A DNA stretch of 64,000 nt, from contig JAGOSY010000002.1 in NCBI GenBank assembly GCA_018062085.1, forward strand, positions 62,001 to 126,000, in the 5' to 3' direction. Positions 1-8,746 of the stretch are shown piece by piece (the stretch's first letter is position 1; each line of letters starts with the position of its first letter). Origin of the DNA: a bacterium. GTDB taxonomy: Bacteria; Cyanobacteriota; Vampirovibrionia; Obscuribacterales; Obscuribacteraceae. A program made the position numbers and the translations under genes. The notes under the pieces are model-generated. The model was given only the letters and a program-made list of their open reading frames with translations, was not told the origin of the DNA and did not search any database.

Positions 1-1
1 A

Positions 2-877
2 CTTGCAGATGTCTCTGCTTCTGAACTAGTTGATATGGCAGCAAAAAGCTTGATCAATTATCGCTCAGACGACAAAGTTACCATAAAAGTTGAGGCTCTC
101 AACGTTGCCGTAAGGGCCGACAAAGATCGCATAGTTCAGGTTCTCATAAACTTGATTTCAAATGCAATGAAGTTTTCTCCAGTGAAGCAAGTGGTTCTCG
201 TTTCGGTTACACGTGCAGAGAGCGGTGCTGTGCGCTTTTCAGTCTCTGACAAGGGCCCCGGCATTAGCGAAGAAAACCAACTTAGATTGTTTAATAAGTT
301 TCAGCAACTGGCCTCCGCTGACGGTGTGCAACGTCAAGGCACAGGCTTGGGCTTATCTACTGTTAAAGCTCTAGTAGAACAGCACTCTGGGCGCTTGGGT
401 GTTTCTAGCACAGTGGGCAAAGGCAGCACATTTTGGTTTGAGCTAGAGGCAACTGGCGACGCTGTTAGTGAGGCTATTGAGCCGCCTGCTAAAGCTTTGT
501 TGCTAGTCGAAGATGATAAGGGACTAGCGAAACTAATCAAATTTTACTTGAGTGCTGATGGCTTTGTCGTCCATTCTGTATCGACCTTGAAGGAAGCCGT
601 AGTCGTGCTGGAGTCGACCAAACTCTATGCTTGCATCGTCGATATGCATTTGCCAGACGGGATGGGAATAACTCTTCGCGAGAAACTTGAAAAGAGCGAA
701 TTGAATTCGAAAGTGCCAATACTTATGACTTCAGCTTCGCGCTTTAAAGATGAAGAGCTAGGTTCATCTGTTACCGTAAGTTGGCTTTATAAGCCATTTG
801 AACTTGGTGAGCTGGCTAATCAAGTTAAACGTGTTTTCGAAGAAGTGCATTCAAGCATCAAAGAGTCTAATGATTAA
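2..877 (+). CDS. Hybrid sensor histidine kinase, C-terminal part (HATPase + receiver); 5' end outside window
   Basis: The reading frame is open from base 2, so the true start and the phospho-accepting His domain lie upstream of the window. Visible are an HK-type ATPase domain (N box around NLISNAMKF, G1 box DKGPGI, G2 box GTGLGLS) and, after a short linker, a CheY-like receiver domain with acidic pair ED-D near residues 170-172, phospho-acceptor Asp in VDMHLPDG (about residue 214), Ser/Thr in MTSAS and Lys in YKPF (about 264). The enzyme would autophosphorylate on His and pass the phosphate to its own receiver. No output domain follows the receiver, so it probably signals through a separate phosphotransfer partner or senses internally. 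The ATPase domain resembles that of the histidine kinase at 18479-20299, which has no receiver. The signal sensed cannot be told from this fragment. Confidence 0.93.
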   Translation, partial: LADVSASELVDMAAKSLINYRSDDKVTIKVEALNVAVRADKDRIVQVLINLISNAMKFSPVKQVVLVSVTRAESGAVRFSVSDKGPGISEENQLRLFNKFQQLASADGVQRQGTGLGLSTVKALVEQHSGRLGVSSTVGKGSTFWFELEATGDAVSEAIEPPAKALLLVEDDKGLAKLIKFYLSADGFVVHSVSTLKEAVVVLESTKLYACIVDMHLPDGMGITLREKLEKSELNSKVPILMTSASRFKDEELGSSVTVSWLYKPFELGELANQVKRVFEEVHSSIKESND

Positions 878-882
878 TATAG

Positions 883-1881
883 CTACTTGAGTTTGAACGA
901 ATCAACAATAGCTTTAAACTCTGCTTCTTTTTCTTCTTTCTTAGCTAGGTCAGTTATTCCTTGCAAAAAGAAATAGCTGCCGCCACCGAAAGCAATATCT
1001 TGATGAACAAACAATTCTTCTCCTTGTTTGTTCTTGCCCGTGGCGAGAATTTCTCTCGTTGGCATGCCACTAACAGTAGTGTCTTGTTCAGAAAGAATCT
1101 GTACATCGGTGAGGTTGGCTGTCATTTTAAGCCGCGTTCTCGCAAAATCAGATTTGTCTGGAATGTCAATGTCGTTAAGTGCTTGTCCAACCAGAAATAG
1201 GCTGTGGTCTTTGGGGTCAATTGCTGTTATCTTTCCGGTTGGTGAGAATAGCAGCGTATTTTGTATACGTCCGGCCATTAACAATGTCTTTGAGCCCGCT
1301 ATCGTGAAGGGCAAGTCAGCCATAGGGTCAGGTGCTGGTGCTTTGTTGTCGTAGCGAGCTGTTAGCACGATTTGCTTGAGTGATTGAGAGAGCTTTTCCG
1401 CTGCGGCATCGGGAAATGAGGCTGTGACGATTATTGTTCGCTCTTTATCACCGAAGGCTAGAATCCACTTTGAGAAGTCTGTGCCATATGCAGTTTGTTT
1501 AACTGAGCAGAGTAGTCCAGGATAGTCGCCCGCGGTGACAACTTCTTTGCTGACTAGCGTCATTGCTCTGCTGGCTAAACCCGCTTCGTTGAAACCGGCA
1601 GTAGTCGCTTCATAGGGTGAGGGCATCTCAGTCACCATAATTGAAGCTTGAGTTGCTTTGTCGATAAAACCAGAAAAATTGGGAGCGGCTGTGAAATTGT
1701 CAGTCTTCGTGATGCTTACTCTTGTGCCGCGAACTCGTGTTTCTGTCTTTTGTGTTTCTGATTGTTGTGCAGCTCTATCTGTTTCAGTTTCGAGTGTCTC
1801 TGCCTTAGCTGAGCTACCTAGTAACAGTGCCACAAGAGTTGCCATTGTCAAAATTGCGTTTTTCACGACTGTTTCATCCAT
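883..1881 (-). CDS. Secreted protein of unknown function
   Basis: I do not recognise the family. The frame is open from base 1956, but the preferred start is the ATG at 1881: it directly follows AGAGGAA and gives a clean signal peptide (charged MDETVVKN, hydrophobic LTMATLVALLLG, cleavage after SSAKA). The longer start would also overlap the small gene at 1940-2023. The mature protein, about 305 residues, is rich in Thr, Lys and Asp and has no obvious metal- or nucleotide-binding motif. It lies tail-to-tail with the histidine kinase (5-base gap) and behind the 27-residue membrane protein, possibly in one transcript. Periplasmic or extracellular location is inferred from the signal peptide only. 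Confidence 0.75.
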   Translation of the reverse strand: MDETVVKNAILTMATLVALLLGSSAKAETLETETDRAAQQSETQKTETRVRGTRVSITKTDNFTAAPNFSGFIDKATQASIMVTEMPSPYEATTAGFNEAGLASRAMTLVSKEVVTAGDYPGLLCSVKQTAYGTDFSKWILAFGDKERTIIVTASFPDAAAEKLSQSLKQIVLTARYDNKAPAPDPMADLPFTIAGSKTLLMAGRIQNTLLFSPTGKITAIDPKDHSLFLVGQALNDIDIPDKSDFARTRLKMTANLTDVQILSEQDTTVSGMPTREILATGKNKQGEELFVHQDIAFGGGSYFFLQGITDLAKKEEKEAEFKAIVDSFKLK

Positions 1882-1939
1882 TTCCTCTGCAACTAAGTAG
1901 TTTATAGGAAGACAAATGTTTTGTGGTGATTTTAATTTC

Positions 1940-2023
1940 TTAGTTAAGCATACCAAGCATCCACAGTACTACGATAGCCCCGGTTGGTACGCCCATTACC
2001 CATAATATTGCTGCTTTACCCAT
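1940..2023 (-). CDS. 27-residue single-span membrane miniprotein
   Basis: A short frame from ATG 2023 to TAA 1940 encodes a 27-residue protein that starts MGKAAILWVMGVPTG and ends MLGMLN. It is almost wholly hydrophobic with one Lys at position 3, so it should insert as one membrane helix, with a Gly-Val-Pro kink in the middle. A purine-rich Shine-Dalgarno (GGAAGAG) lies a few bases upstream of the ATG. It sits between the acyltransferase relic and the secreted protein on the same strand. Many bacteria carry tiny MGKA-type membrane proteins of unknown role; the resemblance is from memory. Being so short, a chance frame cannot be excluded, but the composition, ribosome site and clean fit between neighbours support it. 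Confidence 0.5.
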   Translation of the reverse strand: MGKAAILWVMGVPTGAIVVLWMLGMLN

Positions 2024-2032
2024 GATCTCTTC

Positions 2033-2847
2033 CTATCTGATTATGGCTACTAGGTTTGCTAAGCTAATTGGTTGCCCTGCTTCAATCCAGGCAGTACGGT
2101 TGCCTTTTGCTGTGGTGCTGCCAATTATTAACTGCTCCATGCGATCAATAACTCGCCACAAAACATCAAGGGTTGTAGGCTGTTGCTGTAGGGTTGAGAG
2201 TAGAATGAGTAGATTCTGAACGCGATCGAGGTCGTGAATGGCAGTTTGAAAACTATTGATGTTCTCTTTGCGCAAAACATTGTCAAAGCAGATTGGGCTG
2301 TCAGTTTTATTGTCAATTAATCGCTGTAGCTTTCCCCTGACTGAGTAGAGAAACGTGTTTATAGATGATTGATGGTAGTTTTGGCTGCCTGTGATATTGG
2401 CAATACTTGCTGTGATAAAGAGGCTGAGCTCACTAATGCGTTGATCTGCCCCTTTTGTCTCTGAAGTCTTTCCGTAATGTTGTTCTAGGTGGCGGAGCAG
2501 ACTGAAGATAATTCGCTGGACACGCGCTCTATTGGGCCATTCCAGCTGCTCAGTCCATGAAAATCTTCTTGTCTGCTCAAGCAATGTTTTAGCTGCGGAA
2601 TAGCATTGTCAGATACTTCGTAGTATATCGCCAGGGGAATTACTTGAACGGCACGCTTGCTTACCTGCTCTAAGCAGAGCCTCTGGGCTTCAAGCATATT
2701 GGCAATACCGTCACGTTTTAATGGCTGTAATATGTCGTCTCGTCCAGTTACGTCACCTTCAGGAAACAGCACCAACTTCTGCTGAGGGCGGCATACCAAT
2801 TTCACGTCTTTGGCTGTTCTGAATTCTTACGTGGTCGTAAATCGCAT
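2033..2847 (-). pseudogene. Decayed PlsC-like acyltransferase (in-frame stop plus frameshift)
   Basis: Two frames together look like a lysophospholipid acyltransferase of the type seen in cyanobacteria. The first part (from about 2847) contains the substrate-binding motif LVLFPEGDVTGRDD and IPLAIYYEV; the second part (to 2033) carries the helical C-terminal region, including LLRHLEQHYG and ending in a stretch that resembles the family's last strand. An in-frame TAA at 2827-2829 breaks the N-terminal part, and the reading frame changes at a run of four T on the plus strand (2587-2590); one extra base there would join the two frames. The catalytic HX4D region expected upstream of FPEG is absent, because the neighbouring gene ends at 2881. 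So this is a 5'-truncated, frameshifted relic; a sequencing indel could explain the shift but not the stop and missing N-terminus. Confidence 0.6.
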
Positions 2848-2880
2848 TGCCTCGACGTCAGTTTGTCATTCTGGTTCCCG

Positions 2881-5001
2881 CTATTTGTTATTTAGCTCGC
2901 CGATGGCTTGCATTACCCAGTAGTGTAGGCGGCGATCTCCTGTCCAGTAATTTGACATGGGCTCAAGAATCTCCAAGTCTTGTTTTTGGCCAAACCGCGA
3001 GATTATATTAAGGGCGCGCACTTTTGCATCGAGCTGACCATTTTTGATAATTTCTCGCACCACTGGTAGTGACTTGTCTCCTTCGATGGCGGCAAGCAGC
3101 TCTGTGGCATTAGCTTGCGAAAGCGAATGTGAGTTTAAGGCAATCTCTTTTAACTTCAAGGTTATTTGATTAGCAACCTTCTGATTCTTTGCAATTTGTT
3201 CCAGGGCATCTTTGGCGGCGTTAGCTGAATACGAGTAAGGCTTTTCAAACTCGACCATGAGAGCGTCAATGGCTCGTGTCTCTTTGAGGTCGCCCAGTCT
3301 AAATATTATCCAATCAAGCGCTTGCGGTGGCAATTTCTGTTCTTTCAGCTTTTGTAGTAGAAATAGGCCTTCGTCTTTGCTCGGCAGACCACTCAATAGT
3401 GGTTGAAGCTGGGTGTAAGACCCTAGCCAGGCGCTATTTTTTTCTACTAGTTTACTTTGGTCAGTGCTTTCTTGAATCCAGGCCAGCTCTAAAAGTAACA
3501 GTGTCTGTTCGTCAGGCTTTTGTCCTATGGTTTGATTGCTTTCAATTTCTTTTAAGAGCATTGCAGTTACTCTCTTGCGGGCAATTTCCCCTAGTTCAAC
3601 TATGGCAAAAGTAGCCGTTTGTCCAGCTTTCGAATATATTGACTGCCTCTTTTGAATTATTGCCATCAGTGCTTCGAGGCAGTCAGCATTATTTAGTCTT
3701 CTGAGAATAAGCGCGGCGTCTTGCGCCTCTAGGTAGTTACTATTCCTAGCAAATTTGTTTAGCCAAGCCAACCTTGTTTGTAGAACCTTTGTTCGACCGT
3801 CCACACCGTCAAGCACTTTGTTTATTGCTACAGGGATGGCGTAACTGTTGTCTTCTTTTGACTCTAGAACTGATAGGTAGAGCGCTTGTGCTTCTTTGGT
3901 TTTGCCTTGGTGATCAAGTTCAGCAGCTTTTTGAAAGGGAGTAGGGTTGGTTGCCGCAGAATTGAGCACTAGCCCTGGCGACTTAACTAGTTTACTGGCA
4001 CCACGCTTGATCAAGTAGCGGGCCGCCATTGGTTTGCTTCCCTCTGGTAGTGAGTTATAGGCCTCAGCAATAGCCTTGTCTGTTTCTGGGCTTTGAAAGT
4101 TATAGGTCAGCCTTGATACAGCATCGCTATTGACAAATTTGTCATTTGATTTGAGTGCTTGATGGAGAACTGGTATCACTCTCTTGTCGCCAGTGTTAGC
4201 CATCCATTCTTGTAAAGACAATTTGTCTTTGGCTGAAAGATTGGCGCGCAAATACAATTCTTTTACAAGCTCAAAATTTTCGGGCTGCGTCATGGTGCCT
4301 AAGGCAGAGAGAAACTCTTTCTTGAAAGTGGCTGTGGGATCAACTTCGAATTGGTTGGTACTGCTGTTCGTGCTTGTGAATAGCTTGCTCAAGGCTGCAA
4401 ATTTAACGCGCTCGGTTTCTCGCGAACTCTTGGTAGAGCTGGCATAGATAGGAACAAAACAACGCAAGAAAGCGATTTGATCAGGGGTGTCATATATTTC
4501 AACTATGCTGAATTCTTTCTTGCTATTGCGTTGCAGCAATACGGCGGCGTTCTTTATTGAAGGGACTGATTGTTGACGACAACCCATTTTGATTGGATTT
4601 GCTAGTTTAATAGTTTTGCCTAACCAGCTCTTGTCGCCTTTCAAGACTTCTTTAACGACTATGGTTCCGGCCTCTTGATAGTCAGCGCTAACGATTAAGT
4701 TAGCTTGATCAATTTTTTCACCATATGATTGCTGTGCCGCTTTCTCTCCGGTGACAATTACCGATTTAGTGATCATTTTGCCCCCCAATACATTTGGCTT
4801 GCCCTTAGCTTTGGTGTTCGGCTGCCCCGCAGAAACTTGTTGGCGTGAAGCGCCATGGGGAGACGCCCAGCCGGGCAGGCACTGGCTCAGGGGAGTGATG
4901 ATTGTACTGGCGGCTACAGCGAGCGTACTGGCCCGCATTTTTGCTAGTCGTATTGTTTTCTGGTGGATTGGCTGATTGAGCATATGGTTTGAGACTAACA
5001 T
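2881..5001 (-). CDS. Exported HEAT-repeat-like protein
   Basis: This 706-residue protein begins with an export signal: a basic stretch (HQKTIRLAKMRAS) followed by LAVAASTIITPLSQCLPGWASP. Starts at 5001, 4983 or 4938 are all possible and none has a clear Shine-Dalgarno. Residues about 70-190 form a beta-rich domain (SVIVTGEKAAQQ ... GTIVVKEVLKGDKSW) and contain several Cys. From about residue 220 to the end it is alpha-helical with repeated pairs such as DKRVIPVLHQALKSND, EIARKRVTAMLLKEI and LPVVREIIKNG, typical of HEAT/armadillo scaffolds. Such proteins bind other proteins; the partner is unknown. No catalytic motif is seen. It stands alone on the minus strand between the exonuclease gene and the acyltransferase relic. 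Confidence 0.8.
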   Translation of the reverse strand: MLVSNHMLNQPIHQKTIRLAKMRASTLAVAASTIITPLSQCLPGWASPHGASRQQVSAGQPNTKAKGKPNVLGGKMITKSVIVTGEKAAQQSYGEKIDQANLIVSADYQEAGTIVVKEVLKGDKSWLGKTIKLANPIKMGCRQQSVPSIKNAAVLLQRNSKKEFSIVEIYDTPDQIAFLRCFVPIYASSTKSSRETERVKFAALSKLFTSTNSSTNQFEVDPTATFKKEFLSALGTMTQPENFELVKELYLRANLSAKDKLSLQEWMANTGDKRVIPVLHQALKSNDKFVNSDAVSRLTYNFQSPETDKAIAEAYNSLPEGSKPMAARYLIKRGASKLVKSPGLVLNSAATNPTPFQKAAELDHQGKTKEAQALYLSVLESKEDNSYAIPVAINKVLDGVDGRTKVLQTRLAWLNKFARNSNYLEAQDAALILRRLNNADCLEALMAIIQKRQSIYSKAGQTATFAIVELGEIARKRVTAMLLKEIESNQTIGQKPDEQTLLLLELAWIQESTDQSKLVEKNSAWLGSYTQLQPLLSGLPSKDEGLFLLQKLKEQKLPPQALDWIIFRLGDLKETRAIDALMVEFEKPYSYSANAAKDALEQIAKNQKVANQITLKLKEIALNSHSLSQANATELLAAIEGDKSLPVVREIIKNGQLDAKVRALNIISRFGQKQDLEILEPMSNYWTGDRRLHYWVMQAIGELNNK

Positions 5002-5064
5002 AAGGGCATTGCTGGCAGGTCAGTGTTTTCCCTATAATTTTTCATCTGTTTGTTTGTTAATCAG

Positions 5065-5943
5065 TCAGGCTACAGGGCCGTGTAGTTTTTGTACTCGTTT
5101 GAATGTGTTTTTGGCCTTTAGTCGCTCGCAAACTGCCTCAAACCTGTCAGTAGGGCCCTGCCATTTTAGCTCATCTATATCGTCGAAGACCGGCACATCA
5201 AGTCTTAGGGTCGCCAGATCGCGGTACAAGAGTGCATCATTCCATTGGGCAAATAGAGTGGCTGCAAGTTTTGAAGCACCCCGAAGCGCTGGCCACGTTG
5301 AGAAGTCTTTAGGGATGTTTTCTAAATGATGATATTTAGATAGTATAGTGGCAGCTCCTTTTTCTCCCCAACCAGCCAGGCCTGGGTAACCGTCAGCGGT
5401 ATCACCAACCAGGGCTAGATAGTCAGGAATAGACTGAGGTTTGACTCCAAACTTTTCTACCACACCTCCTTCGTTGCGAATAGCATTGTCTCGCCTGCGA
5501 TCGAGTTGTACTATTTTTGAGCCGTTGACGCATTGACATAGGTCTTTGTCTGGGGTGCATATCAATACTTGATTGACGTTTTCTAGGGCGGCTGCTTTGA
5601 CTGCCGCTGCTGCCAGAGCATCATCGGCTTCAAACTCAACCATGGGCCAAACTAGCACTCCTAATGCCTTTAGTGCTTCTTCTACGATAGTGATTTGGGA
5701 CATTATTTCTGGTGGCACGCCGTCACCAGTTTTGTAGCCGTCATAGAGATCGTTGCGGAAAGATTCGATTACATGATCTGTAGCCACTCCAATATGAGTA
5801 GCTCCGCGCTCTAGCATGTTCAAGACTGAGTTGACCACACCTCTTGCGGCTGCAATCTCCTGGCCCTGGTCGTCTGTTGCTTCCGGTAAGGCATAGAAGT
5901 GCCGGTAGAGCTCGTAGGTACCATCAACTAAATATATGTCCAA
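5065..5943 (-). CDS. Stand-alone 5'-3' exonuclease / flap endonuclease (Pol I N-terminal type)
   Basis: The 292-residue product matches the 5'-nuclease domain of DNA polymerase I without the polymerase: MDIYLVDGTYELYRHFYALP at the N-terminus (first metal Asp), FEADDALAA (acidic pair), TPDKDLCQCV, and a helix-hairpin-helix region reading GDTADGYPGLAGWGEKGAA. These Asp residues coordinate the two metals that cut flaps and 5' ends, as in Okazaki fragment processing and repair. The usual GDSSDNIPG motif is altered to GDTADGYPG, which keeps the Asp residues. It lies 30 bases downstream of the kinase gene at 5973 on the same strand. Whether it replaces or supplements a full Pol I in this genome cannot be told here. 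Confidence 0.88.
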   Translation of the reverse strand: MDIYLVDGTYELYRHFYALPEATDDQGQEIAAARGVVNSVLNMLERGATHIGVATDHVIESFRNDLYDGYKTGDGVPPEIMSQITIVEEALKALGVLVWPMVEFEADDALAAAAVKAAALENVNQVLICTPDKDLCQCVNGSKIVQLDRRRDNAIRNEGGVVEKFGVKPQSIPDYLALVGDTADGYPGLAGWGEKGAATILSKYHHLENIPKDFSTWPALRGASKLAATLFAQWNDALLYRDLATLRLDVPVFDDIDELKWQGPTDRFEAVCERLKAKNTFKRVQKLHGPVA

Positions 5944-5972
5944 GTCAGCCTCTAGTTTTTAGGTAGGTGTCA

Positions 5973-8087
5973 TTAGTCTTCAGGGTTTTTTATAATTAGA
6001 TTTGGAAGCAGCTCTTTTAGTTTGCTTTCGTTTTGCTGATTTCGCAGCTCAATTGGCAGTATAAGGTTTTTCAATTTTTTGAATTTGCTGATGGTGGCTA
6101 TAGATTTAACGGTTAGATTGCTACAGCAGTCTATATTTAGCTGTCTCAAATTGGTAAGTTTGGTCATGGCTTCTAAATCTTCGTCTGTGACATTAGTACT
6201 TTTGATGGTTAGAAGGCGTAAGGTAGACATTTTCGAAATCGTTGCAAAGTCTTTTCTTTGTAGAATCATGTGTCTCACATCAAGATTGTCAAGCTGGTTG
6301 TGCTTCAGTAGTGATTCGAGTAAAACCGATGGTTCATTCATTGATTCTATTTGAATGACGAAGATCTGCTTGAGCAATGGACTCTTGGCTAGGGCACTAC
6401 TGTCCACTACCGTTCCGCTAAGATTTAGTATGGCCAACTTCTTGAGCTGTTCTAGGGTCTTCAAATCAGCATTGCTTAATTCAGAGTTCTTTATATCAAG
6501 GTGCTTTAGCCCGGTGAGATGAACGATGCTCTTTGCTAGTATAGGGTTTCGAGGATTGGCACCATCTACAACTAGCCAACTAATTTCGTCTGGGCGAAAT
6601 TTTGTTAGCAGTTCAGGGTAGGTTTGAATTGCTAGATCAGAATCAAATTTTACGTCTGAGTAGAGAGGCATTTCTTTGGTGCCGCGAGCAAAAAATTGTC
6701 CCTTTTCCTTTTTATTTAACCAATAGATTGTTCCCAGTGAGAATTTCTCTGAGAACTTGAAGACCTTTATTGGTTGGTTATTCTTTTGGGTAATGCGTGA
6801 ATAGGTGCCCGTGGTTGTATCTCTAAAAGCTTCTATATCTTTTCTGTCTTTACGGCTGAGTCTGGTTTCGTCAAAACCGTAATCTAGCTTTGTTAATGAA
6901 TCTGGTTGGTCGACAACAGCAACTGTTTTTAGATTCACTATACGAGCCGCTGAGTTGTCTTTCTCTTGTTTGCCGTCACGCAACGACAGTGAAATATTGA
7001 CGCCTACTAGAAATACGGCTGTTGTCAGCGAAATAACCGATAGCGATGCCACCAACCAGACCTGTTGTTTCGTTACTTGCTGTTTTTGCTTGTCATTTTC
7101 TGTGTCTTGCTCATCGTCTTGTTCATCATCTCGTCTATTCCCTGGCTGTCGCTGAGGCTTCTTGTCTGTACGGTTTTCTGACCCTGGTCGTGAACTCGGG
7201 CGAGTACTATCTTCACCTTTTTCAATTTGCAACAGTAGGTTAGCTACTTCTGCTAGTGATGAAAAACGATCATTTGGTGACTTGGCCAACATAGTGGCAA
7301 CAATTTCTTCAAGTTCTATGGGGAAATCTACATCTTCAGCGATATCGCGCAGCTTCGGCGGCTTTTGGCTTTGGTGCAGAGCAGCTGTTTCTACAGCCGA
7401 TTTACCTAGCAGTGGTGGCCTGCCTGTTAGAGCCTGAAACATAGTGACGCCAACTGAGTACATGTCGGTGCGTTGGTCTAGCTTTGCCCCCATGCACTGT
7501 TCTGGGCTCATATAGAGCGGACTGCCGAAAACCTCACCAGGCCGTGTTAATCCTTGTTGGGAGGTGTTGCCATCGTCAACTAGTTTAGCGATACCGAAGT
7601 CGACAATCTTTACGGTGCTTTTGTTGATTGCTCCATCTTTACTAGCGATCAACATGATATTGCCAGGCTTGATATCGCGGTGAATTATGCCGTGATCGTT
7701 GGCATAAGCGAGGCCGGCACAAACTTGTCTGAAGATTGGCAATGCGTCTTCTACTGAAATTCTTCCATAGTCTTGAAGATAGTCATCTAGCGACTGCCCA
7801 ACAAGTAGATCCATGGTGAAGAATGGCAGACCATCTTCTGTTTGGCTCATGTCATAAATTTTGACAATATTTACATGATCAAGGCGAGCAATGGCTTGGC
7901 CCTCAAGGCGAAAGCGCTTCCAGATTGCTTCAGAAAGATATTCTGTTTTCAAAACTTTGAAGGCTAGGGTTTTATTGAGGAGTGTATGCTCGACTTTGTA
8001 AACGTACCCCATTGCTCCTTCGCCAATAAAGTCTAAGACTCTATAAGTGCCGGCAATTAAAGAGCCTGTCTTAAATTTCTCGCTCAA
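5973..8087 (-). CDS. Transmembrane Ser/Thr protein kinase with C-terminal leucine-rich repeats
   Basis: The 704-residue protein starts with a complete PknB-type kinase domain: glycine loop GEGAMG (about 22-27), ATP Lys in AFKVLK (44), catalytic loop HRDIKPGN (136-143), DFG (163-165) and the activation segment GEVFGSPLYMSPEQ. A basic, Asp/Gln-rich linker (about 290-345) precedes one membrane helix (VWLVASLSVISLTTAVFLVG). The outer part, from about 370 on, ends in leucine-rich repeats (LKHLDIKNSELSNADLKTLE, LRQLNIDCCSNLTV). So an extracytoplasmic LRR domain probably senses a ligand and controls the cytoplasmic kinase. It overlaps the upstream gene 8084-8617 by four bases (ATGA), implying translational coupling. 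A paralogue with the same architecture lies at 11702-13927. Confidence 0.95.
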   Translation of the reverse strand: MSEKFKTGSLIAGTYRVLDFIGEGAMGYVYKVEHTLLNKTLAFKVLKTEYLSEAIWKRFRLEGQAIARLDHVNIVKIYDMSQTEDGLPFFTMDLLVGQSLDDYLQDYGRISVEDALPIFRQVCAGLAYANDHGIIHRDIKPGNIMLIASKDGAINKSTVKIVDFGIAKLVDDGNTSQQGLTRPGEVFGSPLYMSPEQCMGAKLDQRTDMYSVGVTMFQALTGRPPLLGKSAVETAALHQSQKPPKLRDIAEDVDFPIELEEIVATMLAKSPNDRFSSLAEVANLLLQIEKGEDSTRPSSRPGSENRTDKKPQRQPGNRRDDEQDDEQDTENDKQKQQVTKQQVWLVASLSVISLTTAVFLVGVNISLSLRDGKQEKDNSAARIVNLKTVAVVDQPDSLTKLDYGFDETRLSRKDRKDIEAFRDTTTGTYSRITQKNNQPIKVFKFSEKFSLGTIYWLNKKEKGQFFARGTKEMPLYSDVKFDSDLAIQTYPELLTKFRPDEISWLVVDGANPRNPILAKSIVHLTGLKHLDIKNSELSNADLKTLEQLKKLAILNLSGTVVDSSALAKSPLLKQIFVIQIESMNEPSVLLESLLKHNQLDNLDVRHMILQRKDFATISKMSTLRLLTIKSTNVTDEDLEAMTKLTNLRQLNIDCCSNLTVKSIATISKFKKLKNLILPIELRNQQNESKLKELLPNLIIKNPED

Positions 8088-8617
8088 TTTTCAGAACGCC
8101 GCCAGAGTTGCCACCAGTGACGTTTCTTTTGTCTATTAGTTGAATCTTCAGCCTGATTTCTTTCTTCGCTGTTTTCTTCGGCAATGCCAACTGGAACAGT
8201 CGCTGTTTTTTGAAAGACTACTTCAGCGTCTGCGTGTTGAGGCTTGTTGTTGTCTGCTTCAATTTCTAAGTGGTAGCTGCCGGGCATGAGTTGAAAGCGC
8301 GGAGTGTGAAAGGTTGATTCTTGACCCTTTTTATCGAAAGCTTTAACTGTTAGTGTTGTGAATGGTTTGCTGGTCTCTACTACAACATCGCCAACATAGT
8401 AATTTGTTGCTGCCCATACTGCCAAGGTACCGACAAAGCCTAGTACCGGTATTGTCGTGGCGACAAAGCTCATAGTTTCTTTTGCTTTGACTAGTTTGCT
8501 TGGGGTGCCTTGTTTTAAAATTTTATTTGAATTTAAATTTGTATCTAGATTTGGCACCTTATTTGGTGCGCTGCTAAGTGCCACCACTTGCTCTTTGTCT
8601 TTGACATTTTTACTCAC
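8084..8617 (-). CDS. Single-pass membrane protein co-translated with the kinase
   Basis: The 177-residue protein has an N-terminal polar region of about 45 residues, one membrane helix (MSFVATTIPVLGFVGTLAVW), then an outer domain with short beta strands (FTTLTVKAFDKKGQE, MPGSYHLEIEADNNK) reminiscent of carboxypeptidase-regulatory or PEGA-like folds that occur next to or fused with kinases; this resemblance is weak. The C-terminus is charged and ends KKRHWWQLWRRSEN. Its stop overlaps the start of the kinase gene by four bases, so the two are very likely made together and may form one receptor complex. Function unknown. Confidence 0.8.
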   Translation of the reverse strand: MSKNVKDKEQVVALSSAPNKVPNLDTNLNSNKILKQGTPSKLVKAKETMSFVATTIPVLGFVGTLAVWAATNYYVGDVVVETSKPFTTLTVKAFDKKGQESTFHTPRFQLMPGSYHLEIEADNNKPQHADAEVVFQKTATVPVGIAEENSEERNQAEDSTNRQKKRHWWQLWRRSEN

Positions 8618-8746
8618 AGTTGTTCACTCTGAATTAAGGCTCGGGCCGCAGGCATAGATGCCAAGCATTTTAGCAAAAGGTTCTCTTCTGGCACCTTAAG
8701 GGCAGCTTATTATGTTACATAGCTTTTGGGCCTGAATTTATAGCAG

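Noticed and set aside
2485..2805. An intact small acyltransferase
   Set aside because: Catalytic HX4D is missing and the family's C-terminal region continues in another frame; called a pseudogene instead.
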